NCBI RefSeq assembly: GCF_932276165.1
Contig: NC_063992.1
Span: 3,854,001-3,918,000 of the forward strand
DNA from: Plutella xylostella
Lineage: Eukaryota; Arthropoda; Insecta; Lepidoptera; Plutellidae
DNA length: 64,000 nt
Direction: 5' to 3'
Part shown: piece after piece, positions 21,596 through 32,672 of the stretch
Numbering within the stretch: position 1 is the stretch's first letter
How the letters are laid out: each line of letters opens with the position of its first letter
The notes under the pieces: model-generated
What the model saw: only the letters and a program-made list of their open reading frames with translations
What the model was told of the DNA's origin: nothing
Database searches by the model: none
Program-made: the position numbers and the translations under genes

Positions 21596-23323
21596 GTGTT
21601 TAACTTCCACATTTTATAAATCTCAACTGACATATTGGCCATGCTAACTTTCTGAACCAGAAAATGAATGAAATACAACAATAACGAAATTATTTTCTTA
21701 AAATGGGCTATATAAGAAAATTTTCAAATTAAATGATAAAAAAAACATATCATAGATTGGTAGCATGGCCAATTACCTGATATACCTACCTGCCTACATC
21801 ATAGTAGAGAAATCTTGTAAAAATATATGTTTCCTATATACATATATGTTCCATATATGTATAAGATAGTTTTATCTGACTATCTATTGAAGAATAGACG
21901 TAAGTATGTACAGCCAAACAGCGGCTACACAAAAAACTGCCTTTTCACCACCACAAATGTGTTTCCAATAACCGTTGAAAGTTTGCCGTGGTTCCTGTGG
22001 AGTCTTTGTTCAAAATCTTGAATAGCATCTCTTAATGCGGGCTTATCTCTTGACCACCTCACTAGCTCTTACATGGAAGTCTGTCAATGAGTAGAGAAGA
22101 CATCTAAAACGTTAAAATAGCAGTCGAACACACACACTCTACCACAGTCTCTCATATTTTCTTTCACACAATCAAGGTAAATAAGTATTAGTACCTATGT
22201 ACTTTATGTTAATTCAGTTTCAAAAAGTCATTGTACTGTTTTATTTTGATTGGCGAATATCGCCAATGAATATAATTACAGTTGTTAAAAACAAAACACA
22301 ATTACACATATCAAGAGCACTTATGTAGTTATCTAAACAACCCTTCACAAGCATTAGTTAGCCGACACGCAATGATACCCAACGCACGCTGCTTTATTGC
22401 CAAGAAGGTTATTCAGAGGAGGGTTATCATTATGTTACTCTATCGTGTGGCGAAGAAATTGCTCCGCCACCGCGCGTACTAAACAAAATTCTGAAAACAG
22501 CGTTTAAAAAAATGTTGTGATGATTGGATAATTCGTTGGCATTTATGTGTATCGTTTATGAAGGAGCAGACTTTGAAGGTGATAAAATAAATTTGGATGA
22601 ATAACAAACATTTTGTGTTTTATTGATCCAGTCTCGATACTTTTTACACAGAGTAGTACATATCGCCTATTTTTTTGGTTATTTATCTTTAAAAACTTCA
22701 AATAAAACGGACTTCCACGTACAAAAAAATACCCAATACATTTTGGTTATGCCGATTTTGTCCCATAATGAAAGTTTCTTAATGTGTCGGGTATGAACTG
22801 GCAACGGCAACGTCTCTGGTAAAATTCCACCCTGTACCTAGAACTCTCACATTATGTAAAAAATTATTTATGAACCTAATACATAGGTTCGTACCTATTA
22901 AAAAACTGATTCTATTTGGTTTCGAGTCGATCGATTTGTAGGTTATGCCCACAAAAACACTGAACTATCGCGTGGAAAACGCATCGCGAAGCTAGAATAA
23001 GCCGCTCCAATCTCAACTGGAAAGGTGTCGGTAAAACAGGCGGTCTATATCGCATGTCACTCGCAGATTAACTAGTCCATCGACGATGCTGAAACATTTA
23101 ACAAGTGCTCGATAAGCCTCCGGAGAGAGATTCGGGCGGTCAGCTACATTGCCCCACGATGTACAACCCTCGCCAGATTAATCGGAGATTTTAGCCGTGG
23201 TATTTATATACATATTAAGGGGCCTTTATGAGTATTTAAATAAATGAGTAAGGAACGTATTTTTACTAGACAGTAAGTTGGAATAACGGTAATAAGTTTC
23301 ATTGAAGTGGATTTTATAAAGAA
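21596..23323. other. Non-coding, no gene seen
   Basis: AT-rich sequence with low-complexity TATATG runs near 21830-21860. No supported gene, RNA or mobile-element ends. Confidence 0.45.
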
Positions 23324-23474
23324 CTAGCTGTTCCCGCGCGCTTCGCTTCGCCTTAAAAAGTTTTCCCGTGGGAATTCCGGGATAAAAAGAAGCCTATGTT
23401 CTTTCCCAAGGTATAGACCGTATGTATACCAAATTTCATTCAAATCCGTTCAGTAGTTTTGGCGTGAAAGAGTA

Positions 23475-23521
<47 letters not shown>

Positions 23522-23554
23522 CAGTTACTTTCGCATTTATAATATTAGTTAGGA
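23324..23554 (-). mobile_element. Helitron-like repeat with GACA microsatellite, copy 1
   Basis: Read on the minus strand it begins TCCTAACTAATATTATAAAT and ends GGGAACAGCTAG, between host A and T. It therefore has the TC...CTRR ends and A|T target of Helitrons. About 12 GACA units (plus strand) lie at 23474-23521. Near the 3' end TTCCCACGGGAA can form a small stem. It carries no helicase. Units of this type are known in Lepidoptera as microsatellite-associated Helitron-like repeats; assignment is from recognition. Other copies are at 24954 and 63042, with a fragment at 45837. Confidence 0.7.
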
Positions 23555-23940
23555 TAAATAATTATATGAATACCTATTATGTGTTTGCATTTTTAAAACC
23601 GCATAAAGCCTTTGATTGTTTTCTTTAGTTTCATTCTTGAATAACCCGACGCGCTCTGCAGACGAAAACAAATTTTAGTAACGGTTTTATTTGCCCTACA
23701 GATTTGCCTAGTTTTTCAGAAGTAAAGGTACACGTCAATAATTGATGTAGAGACTCGGATTAAATTGGAACAAAGGTTGAGTTTTGTCAAAGAGGGTTTC
23801 GGGTATAAAAGGGACATTACATTTGAGGAACTGACAGCGAACCAAAAATTTGTGACATGATTAAAATATCTCTAATATGATATAACAAACTCATTATTTA
23901 GTTAAAAAAACAGGTTATTGCAAAAGTGGTATATTAAGCC

Positions 23941-24208
23941 AAAAGACATATAGAGGAAAATCTAAATAACGTTTCAATGGCTTAAGGGTTGTATGAGAAA
24001 ATATATATTAGGTATTGTATATTTAAATGAAATAATGATTCTTTTCCAAATCACTAACTTGTACACGTTAAAATTCTGAATCTGAATTTTGTGTATTTTG
24101 TGTAATGTAATCATTATTTCATTTAAATATATAATAGGTAATATATATTTTCTCATACAACCCTTAAACCATTGAAACGTTATTTAGATTTTCCTCTATA
24201 TATCTTTT
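23941..24208. repeat. Foldback repeat with 100-bp arms
   Basis: The arms at 23941-24040 and 24109-24208 are reverse complements over about 100 bases, with a few mismatches and a small indel near ATTAGGTATTGTAT. The loop is about 68 bases. The arms run from AAAAGACATATAGAGG inward to AAATGAAATAATGATT. There is no coding capacity and no clear target duplication. It may be a MITE or an inverted duplication. Confidence 0.65.
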
Positions 24209-24953
24209 GAGGACTAATCTTTATTGAGTTTAGCTCGGGGCCTAGATTATGGAAATAAATTCGGGATCAGTTTATTTGAACGCTCTTTCTAGAAATAACA
24301 AAGTGAAATATACGTGTTCATGGTTAAAAGGATTCTCTTTCTAGCAAAAGCAAAGTTTTTATTTCACTTCATGCTCCCACAAACCATAGGTGATATAAGT
24401 TTTCCAAGTTATTTTTTTTTATCATGTAATGTTAGGTAAACATCTAATTTTATAAGGGTGTTTCAAAAAGGATATACTAAACCGAAATAATTGTACAATA
24501 AACACATATGTATACAAACGCAGACCAAAAATCTATTTTTTCCAGTCTTTTATTGGTGTTAATTATTTATGATATACAAATGAAGGTCAAATCTTATCAA
24601 TTACTTCCAGACACATTATTATATGAATGTAGAAAGTAGTAATATTTCAAATCTATCATTGATCACGTTGAATATGAAAAACGCTGAAGCAGGCACTTAG
24701 TATAATATTTAAACACTCGTTAGTTACGAATGCTTTTAGTCGAATGAGCGCTATAAATTAGTGATATTCCTAACGATTGTACTCCCGGGGGTCGTTCATT
24801 AATGTAATGGACTTCGCATATAGCACATTAAGTGCAAACACACCTTTGCCATTCGGTCTGCGCATGAATTTAATGTTTATTCGACAGTTACTGAGCTTTA
24901 TACAGGGTGTTGCAAAACTGGTATTGTAAGCTGAGAGTTAGAATTATTTTAAG
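24209..24953. other. Non-coding; one-sided MITE end
   Basis: No gene is seen. TACAGGGTGTTGCAAAACTG at 24901 matches the left end of the TA-flanked MITE at 59956, but no matching right end is visible before the Helitron-like copy interrupts the sequence 52 bases later. Confidence 0.35.
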
Positions 24954-25104
24954 ATAGCTGTTCCCGCGCGCTTCGCTTCACCTTAAAAAGTTTTCCCGTG
25001 GGAATTCCGGGATAAAAAGTAGCCTATGTTCTTTTCCAGGGTCTAGACCGTATGTATACCAAATTTCATTTAAATCCGTTCAGTAGTTTTGGCGTGAAAG
25101 AGTA

Positions 25105-25143
<39 letters not shown>

Positions 25144-25176
25144 CAGTTACTTTCGCATTTATAATATTAGTTAGGA
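24954..25176 (-). mobile_element. Helitron-like repeat with GACA microsatellite, copy 2
   Basis: Nearly the same sequence as copy 1 at 23324 across the whole unit, in the same orientation 1.6 kb away. It has about 10 GACA units instead of 12. The 5' end on the minus strand is TCCTAACTAAT after an A. The 3' end reads CAGCTATC rather than CAGCTAGT, a one-base change at the diagnostic tetranucleotide. Confidence 0.7.
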
Positions 25177-27715
25177 TAGTAAATAGTTTTTTTGTAGCCT
25201 GTACCTATAGCGAGCTTTTACCCCGAAATAGAAAAGTGGGTATACCTACTTATTGTGAAGTATTTTGAACGACTTTTATCCCAAAGGAGTACCCTACTTG
25301 CACTCTTTTGTATGTACATAATACAATATTAGGTATAGGTCACACATTATATCCTCATTTTGGAAAGTCTTAATATTAAATAACAGTAACATTCTAATTT
25401 CCCCTATTATATTGTCATCTACGCCTAACGCTCAATTTTGATTCTGTAGATACATAATTATTATGTATATTAATTCCTACACCTACACAATATGAAAATA
25501 TTTAATATACTAGTTACAGGGTAACATTGTCATAATTGCCAACGCTTATAGCTCGTAATTACAAGCTTCATATTCCACAAATTCTGCTTATAAATTATGT
25601 AAATACTCCAATATTTACATATTGTAAAGGCAAATTATGATGGTAAACCTAGCAACTAATTATTATGTGAGTGAGGTGTGTACAATGTTTGTTCAACCTT
25701 CCTAACTATAAAGCTTAAATATAAAATGAAGCAATGTTTCTTTAAACCTAAAAAAAAAACTTTATTAGTTTCCCTACCAATAATTTTAGTTGTTTTCTTT
25801 ATTCTGTAGGACTAAGGACTACTTTACGCAACAAACTAACACCAATGAAATACTAACTATCATTTATATTGTACGCCAGCTGAGTATCGATTGCGCCAAC
25901 GAGCGGCACCACTAGTGCACATGCAAAAAATATATCGATGCCGATAGCTGAAATTTGATCCAAGCCTCATCCATCATTGGAGCTGACAAGCTAAGCCTTG
26001 TCATCCCTAATCGAGGGCACCCATGTTTGTTGCAAAATATCAAAACACTATCAGCCTATACTTCTTGCATGTCGCCATGTCGATGTCGTTAGACGGTTAT
26101 GTCAGATGCGGCTGGGTTTGATATTTTTGGGTAAACGGGTAAACTGTTCGAAAAATATCTAGCTAATACACTTTTCAGGAAATAGACAAATAGCTGTACT
26201 TTCTAATTTGTGTAGACCATCAATTCATATTATTTGTGTTACGACGCCAAACAACTCTATCCTATCGGCAATTCTGCGTCCCCCTTTTGTTTTTTGTGTC
26301 TATGATTACGATAAGGATCAAATGTAAACGAGTTGGCTGTGGAATGTTGGAACAGTTTCTTGTTTACAGGGTAAAACATATGTTTAGCCGCGGTTCCGAT
26401 TACAACGTGTGGCGTAGTGGCGAAACACCGAAGTTCCTGGTCCCGCCCAGTGGCACGCGATGGAAGCTACGGTTTAAGGAAGATTTACAGTCCCTAGAAC
26501 ACCCCCTACAATCTTTTGAGTAGACACACCTCCTACTATGTTGAGTGGTGAAGATCCTGGGCGTAGCGGTAGCCCGTGGATTGATTGTGGTGATAAGGGT
26601 GCAGGTGAACAATGTTGAACCACTTGAAATTTGTTTTTATGTAGGTCTAATTATGGTAGTGAAAAGAGTTCTGGATGGTACACTGATCGAGCTCTGATCT
26701 CTGAAGTTGCCAAGTGGTTTTATCATGGATGCTACTCGTATATATGTATTTTTTTATTCACCTACGTTGAGTTTATAAATTAAATAATTCATATACATTG
26801 AAGCAAATTAAAGGCTTTAATCATAAAAAATACTAACTTTACATTCTAATAATAAAATAGGCAATATAGGATTTCATCAATTAATACAATTTATTGAAAC
26901 AGTCTAACATTGCTAGTTTCCATTTTAATATCAAAGTTATCTGAAATTCAGCGAACAGCGTGAAATCCAATAAATATTATAAGGTCTCCTATTGTTTTGT
27001 TTCTACTGTAAGGCTGTAGGGTATTAAGCTTCACTTCAAATGCATAATGAAGCTAGGAATGGAAATAGAGGGCTTATCTTTTGGTTATTATAGTTGCGTT
27101 ATTGAGTTTCGGAGTATCTGGGCAGTTGCTATTGATTTACCTTTTCGGGGAATAGCTATTTGAATCCTAAACCAGAATTTATGTACAAATTCGGATGTAT
27201 CATAGTCATGCCTAACAAGAATCACCGTTTCAATGACATCCTACCCCTTGACTTTGGAATTGATGTCACTATAGGATAGGCGTACAAATTATAACGTGAA
27301 ATGATTAAAACAAAACTATAGGCATGTTTGCATTTATTTGAAATCCGTACACTATTGTGAAGCCAGCTTCATTAGCCATGGCTCATTATTGTTTACTGCT
27401 CTGGCTCTAACTCAAAAATTGAAATACAGTTATTCACTAAAATTTTATCATATTTTATCTTCTTTATAAATAGATGATATTATTATTTAAAATTACTTAG
27501 CTGCCATAATTCCTTTGTAGAGGCAAACAATAATAAATTAAAGCAATGCGAGGACGCAATCACAACATTTCTAGAATAGTAAAATATATCTGTGGATTCG
27601 GGGGAGAGGTGAATTGCAAAACAGTGTTATGCTTTGGAAGCGTATTTTCAAATCCTGATGATAATGGGAAATATATGGTATATATTATTGAAACTGTAAC
27701 CATGCTCAAGTTGCT
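25177..27715. other. Non-coding, no gene seen
   Basis: AT-rich DNA. The paired opposite frames near 26236-26523 and 26400-26612 show no domain. No RNA gene or clear transposon ends. Confidence 0.45.
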
Positions 27716-27895
27716 TTCGAGTGGCAGCCTGGCGGAAGAAGGAAACCAGGTAGACCCGTACAGAGCTGGAGAAGGTCCGTGGAGGCGGAAATAAAGAGGG
27801 CAGGTATATCGTGGGCCCAAGTGAAGGAGGCGGCTCAGCAAGATAGGGAAGCGTGGCGAAGAATGTCTGTAGCCCTAAGCTCCACAGGGGAGTAA
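27716..27895 (+). pseudogene. LINE reverse-transcriptase C-terminal remnant (RTE-like)
   Basis: About 60 codons ending in TAA at 27893-27895. The frame reads GGRRKPGRPVQSWRRSVEAE, then AGISWAQVKEAAQQDREAWR and a terminal ALSSTGE. The GRP..SWRR block, a tract near SW..VK..AQ.R..WR and a short Ser/Thr-rich end are the familiar close of polyproteins from RTE-type non-LTR elements. Nothing upstream continues the frame, so the copy is 5'-truncated, as LINE copies usually are. The sequence after the stop has no obvious repeat tail. Clade assignment is from recognition, not alignment. Confidence 0.6.
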
Positions 27896-29799
27896 CAGAG
27901 TATAAGATCGATCGATTATTGAAAATGAACTTGTTCGTTGTCAGGAATAAAATAAGTTTGTAGATTAGAAACATGCTATTTCAAGTTCTGATGTTTCTAG
28001 GAATCCTAGGTAGGTAGTACAGTACACGGATAAATACACTGTTTTAATTTCATAAATATAAAACTATAGTTCAACACTCATGTACAGAACGCTATTACAG
28101 GACCAAAACCAGCCGGACCTGGAAGAATTTTCTTATAAGGGATTCTAATGTGAAAACTCCTGAGCCCGAAGCCATCATGAGGTATTTTCTCATGTCTGAT
28201 ACAATCAAAATTAAAGAAAGAACTAACTGGAATTTCAAATGAATCTAAAACTAACACGTATTTGATAATGCGCTCTGACCAGAGTACAGAATATTAATGT
28301 TCAATCGTGGCTGCTAATTGGAAAGTCTTTCAGGCGAAGCACTGAGCTGATACCAGTGTTGCATTGTTCAACTTTGTACATTCCGGGGCAAGTAAACCTG
28401 ACCTCTATCAGGTAGCATTGTCACTCTGAGCATTGACAGGTTTCTTTGCACGGACCGTACACATAGGCACAGAAAACGCGACGAAAGGCAATCTACTATT
28501 ATAGTAATAATTACTTTTGAGTTGCATTTAAGTTTATGCCATACAAACTACCCATTTCAGGTGCAGGGGTGTGTAAATTCTTGTAAACAAAACCTAAGTA
28601 TTCACAAGTAATTCACGCACGTTCTCATGAAAAATAAATAAAGTTTCTTTCATATGAAAAAAAATATCATAATCGAAAAAAAAAACATTATGTTTTGTTA
28701 ACCGATGACATTTAACGTTTTTCCCTATTCTTTAATATTTGTAAAAGTTTTGATTGTTCGCTAAAAGGAAGGGGAAGTTTGTTTCGAAGCGTTATTTGTT
28801 TGTCTTCGTTTATGAACATTTTTAATCATGAAAAAGTTTCGCTGTGCTCAGCTATTCGAGTGATGGAAAATTCTCATTTAGTTTCCAATTCGAACCATTT
28901 TCATTTTTAATAATGTATTAAATACAATAGCTATTATGAATAGCGTTTTTAAAGAAAATATAATATATTAAGACAACAAAACAGTTCTGCAATAGGTATA
29001 ATAAATGTGTTATGAAATATTAATATCTTACATTACTTATAGAAATCAAAAAAGTCATGAAACACATGCACAGTTGCACACCCCATAGAACGTATCTTCC
29101 AAGAAATCTGTCATAGGCCATGGTACAGTGTTTTTAATGTACAATGTACAATTGTACATATTTAGGTATGGCAGATCTTTTTTTTTACTTCAATACAATT
29201 TAGAGAAAAATAGTGTAACGAAATGCATAGTTCAGAAATTTATTATAATAATAATACCTAAAAAGAACTTAGCTATGTTAAATAGCCACATTTTTTTATA
29301 TTTACATAGATTATTATTTTCTAAATACCTTTGATATTCATGTGAATTTTTATAGTATAACAAATAAATTCTACCGTCAGATTCCACTACCTAGATAGCG
29401 GTAGGCTTCAACAGCAACAGTGGCCTTGCGTGACGTACCTAAGATTTATGACTTAATAGCTGAGTAGGCGTTAAGTAGAGCTCAGATAAGCCACCTTTAA
29501 GTGATTGTCGGCGCTCACAACAATCGTAATTACTCCAAACTACTATCTTCGTTGCGCCGCACGCGATCCTAACTTCATTCGAACTTTTATTGTGCTAATT
29601 GCCTCAAACCTCAGACTGGCGGTGTATTCTAGAGCTGGAGATGAGTTATTTATAAAAAGCAAACGCAAACGCATAGCCCGTAATAAGTCTACTACAGGAC
29701 TTGAGCCATTCACATTTTTATCTTCATCGAAGCCGAGATAAGTATTTGGAATTGCAGCCATTTTTACGAATCACTGCATCATCCGACCGTCAATGATTT
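27896..29799. other. Non-coding, no gene seen
   Basis: AT-rich sequence. The frame at 29505-29741 and its opposite partner at 29543-29761 have no known domain and are probably chance. Confidence 0.4.
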
Positions 29800-30068
29800 A
29801 TAAAAAAATATATAATTATAAACAAACAAAAAAACCCGACTGCACGCTAAAAAGATGAAAACAAGCCCCAATGTTAATGGAAAGTATCGAAGGCGGGGAC
29901 CAGCAGAGAGTTCACCATTTAGCTGAATGTTACTTAGATAGGTCAGATACCTTGTGTTGTGGTCAAGTTGGTCCCCGCCTGCGATACTTTCCATTAACAT
30001 TGGGGCTTGTTTTCATCTTTTTAGCGTGCAGTCGGGTTTTTTTGTTTGTTTATAATTATATATTTTTA
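29800..30068. repeat. Foldback with about 100-bp arms
   Basis: The arm at about 29800-29902 and its reverse complement at 29969-30068 match almost perfectly; I see one clear mismatch at TATCGAAGGC/TATCGCAGGC. Shared words include AAAACCCGACTGCACGC and CCCCAATGTTAATGG. The loop is 66 bases. The right arm is continuous with the dispersed repeat that runs to 30490, so the left arm may be an inverted copy of part of that repeat. Confidence 0.7.
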
Positions 30069-30490
30069 TTTGTAACTTTTTGGTTGTTTTTATTTTATGA
30101 AATTTTATGTCAGTACCTAGTCGGGTTTTAGTTTATGAACATTTTTTATTTCAATAATTTTGGTGTTGTAACTTAAATACCTACAATATGCACATTTTGT
30201 AATGTGCTAATCAAGACTTTTAATTTGATACATCACACGGCATAGTTGGATTTTTTTTTTAGATCATCACTTTTTGTCCTCTAGAGGGCGCTATATATAT
30301 TTGAATGTAACGTCACATAGCCTATAACCATCGCGCAATCAATACGCTTCTAACGATACCTCATACATCAAAATCTATCAAGTCGTTTAGGCTACAGGAG
30401 AGAACAAAGAAACAGACAAACATACATACATACATACATACAAACATACAATCGAAAAACATTACCCTCCTCCTTCGGCAGTCGGGTAAA
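30069..30490. repeat. Dispersed lepidopteran repeat with CATA run
   Basis: The stretch contains AATCAATACGCTTCTAACGA, a (CATA) tract at about 30419-30450, and ends CCTTCGGCAGTCGGGTAAAA. The closing GCAGTCGGGT is the inverse of ACCCGACTGC at 29836, so the ends of the whole 29830-30490 block are inverted. I recognise the general sequence as a common lepidopteran repeat but cannot name its class. Confidence 0.45.
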
Positions 30491-30919
30491 AACGTTGAGC
30501 TGACTCTAAATCTTTCTTATTCCTATGATACACTTCATCCATTTGGTCATTGTAGGTATAATAATAGTTTTACTGAGGCTAATTCATATGATTCGACCCG
30601 ATTCGCATAGACTGAGTGTCGTAGTACGATAGTTTAGCTATTCAGAATATCCCGTCTGTTAGGGTTCCGATGAGAAATGAAAATCCAATAGACTAGAAAG
30701 GTTTACGACCTAGTTACGTTTGAAGTTTATATCGTTCAGTTTTTGCTCGTAGATACCATATAATACCTTTAGTTCCAAAGGCCGCCATCGCTGTTTTTAA
30801 CGAACTTGTTTAACTGACTCATATAGGTATATAGTTAAGAATATTCTATTCTGATAATCTAGCGTCATACCTCTTAAATCTGAAACTGAAGGAATATAAT
30901 ATCTAAACATGCCGAGGAA

Positions 30920-31040
30920 ATGATAACCGGTGGCGTAAGCAAGTTCACGAGTGGATACCACGAATTCGTGGACGAGCGTAGCGTGGGACGCCCTCCGGTC
31001 TGGAGCTCCGATGACCTTAGACAGGTAGATGGTAATGGTT
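30920..31040 (+). pseudogene. Degraded LINE polyprotein fragment
   Basis: The frame contains DERSVGRPPVWSSDDLRQVD, which resembles the R.VGRP..RW.DDL block near the C-terminus of RTE-like reverse-transcriptase polyproteins. The surrounding frame is short and does not extend the similarity in either direction. An ATTGATTTATTTATTGAGG stretch follows at about 31085. This is a relic, less certain than the one at 27716. Confidence 0.4.
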
Positions 31041-31927
31041 GTATAAAGAAATCTGAGAATAAAATGTTGCGGTGCTTTGGAGAGGCCATTGATTTATTGA
31101 TTTATTTATTGAGGCCCAAAAAACACAGCACAGAAGATAACAAAATTTACAAAATCCAACAAAACATCTGTTCTACATTGATACCCAAAACATGCATGCA
31201 CAACATTAATTATTTAGGAGGGAATATTAAACATGACAATCATGTGTTCTTAATAATATTAAATAAAAATAAAATTACTACGAAGGCAGATGATATTATT
31301 TAAGTTTTAAATGTCTCAAACACTGAGATAACACACATAATTAATTATAACGTTGCATTGTGATCATTATTGTCATTCAGAGAGTACGATCTTTATAATT
31401 TCCTGAGCAAAAATCATATCAGCGTTTTCATTCATTATTAATTACTTTATATACGTATCACTCAATTGTCTTCAAAATAACAGCGCGTAACGAAGTATCT
31501 TACTTCCCCTTTCGGTATATTTATTTAGAAGCCAGTTCTATTTACATTCACCCTACCAAAATAGCTTTCCAACCACACAGGGCGTAGATAGGGCAATAAA
31601 TTCAAGTAGTGTAAAACAAATAACCAGCGTTGGTGGCTTTATTAAAAACGATCAATCTAGCAACGACAAACACTTTCGTAGGTGGTTTTATTCAATTTAA
31701 TAGTCCTTTGCTCACTTGCCTACACATCTGGAATTTGCAAGCATAATATGTGCGCATTACGGAGGTCCATGGTGCAGATCCTCTTAAGCAGAATTAATAT
31801 GAAATTTAAACAGAAAATCCTCGACAATGGCAATATATTTATGATTAAATTATTGTTGCTAGTCTGTCATGGATTAATGAAATAGACTAGACATACTCCT
31901 TTTAACGATTACAAGACGCAGTCTTCA
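31041..31927. other. Non-coding, no gene seen
   Basis: AT-rich sequence with no recognisable gene or RNA. Confidence 0.4.
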
Positions 31928-32048
31928 CGTAGTAGGCGCGTAGCAGTATCGTAGCACGGTCGTAGCATAGTCGTAGCAGGGTCGTAGCAGTGTCGAAGCA
32001 GGGTCGTAGAAGGTGCGTAGCCGATTCGTAGCAGTGTCGTAGATATAG
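31928..32048. repeat. Tandem array of an 11-bp unit (11 copies)
   Basis: Eleven consecutive units of exactly 11 bases can be laid out with no gap, starting CGTAGTAGGCG, CGTAGCAGTAT, CGTAGCACGGT, CGTAGCATAGT and CGTAGCAGGGT. CGTAGC is kept in most units; the last four or five bases vary. Because 11 is not a multiple of three, a reading frame repeats every 33 bases; the minus strand is open through it and gives an 11-residue repeat (TTLLR..Y). I take the frame to be a by-product. The core word also clusters at 2350-2437. Confidence 0.8.
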
Positions 32049-32406
32049 GTAGGCTACCGTTGTGACCTTTCTTTAAAATCCCTGTTAATTTAAATATTTT
32101 TTTTAACTTCCCTTTCATAATCTCCATCTCCAATTACCCAGAGTAAAAAACATTTTTCGGAAAGTAATTTATCAAGCACGCCCTTAAATCATGAATGTGT
32201 CACTCGAAATTCTTTCCAAATCATTGAGTTTTTCATCGAAATGTTTTGGTTTTCCTTGAGTTGACTACCTACCAAATTGTGGACTTGTGGAATAAAGGTC
32301 ATGAAATTTTTACGTGATATTCTGGTTATAATATATTTATGATACCAATTCCCTCAAAAAAGAATCTAAACGACATAAAATGTGTACTGAGTTTATTGTA
32401 CAATAT
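32049..32406. other. Non-coding, no gene seen
   Basis: AT-rich spacer between the tandem array and the SINE; nothing recognisable. Confidence 0.4.
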
Positions 32407-32672
32407 AGACGACCGAATGGCGTAGTGGTTAGTGACCCTGACTACTGAGCCGAAGGTCCCCGGTTCGATTCCCGGCTGGGGCAGATATTTGTTTAAAGAC
32501 AGATATTTGTACTCGGGTCTTGGGTGTTGATATTTATATTTAGTATCTATCTATCTATGTATTTGTGTAGATATATCAGCTGTCCGACACATATAACTCA
32601 GGTGCTGCCTAGCTTGGGGTCAGATGGCCGTGTGTGAGATGTCCCCACATATTTATTTATTTATTATTTATT
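32407..32672 (+). mobile_element. tRNA-derived SINE, copy 1
   Basis: The head has RNA polymerase III promoter boxes: A box in TGGCGTAGTGGTTAGTGACC (from 32419) and B box GGTTCGATTCC (32462-32472). A body follows with GGGTCTTGGGTGTTGATATT and CTAGCTTGGGGTCAGATGGC, then an ATTT tail. The rest of the element, not a tRNA 3' half with discriminator, follows the B box, so this is a SINE and not a working tRNA gene. A second copy at 55371 matches closely throughout. Confidence 0.8.

Noticed and set aside
23474..23521. CRISPR-like or independent tandem array of GACA units
   Set aside because: It is a simple microsatellite inside the Helitron-like repeat, with no spacers.
24901..24953. MITE with CAGGGTG end
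   Set aside because: Only one end can be seen; no inverted partner with TA outside was found.
32407..32490. Functional tRNA gene
   Set aside because: A and B boxes are present, but the sequence continues into a SINE body that is repeated at 55371, so it is a SINE head.
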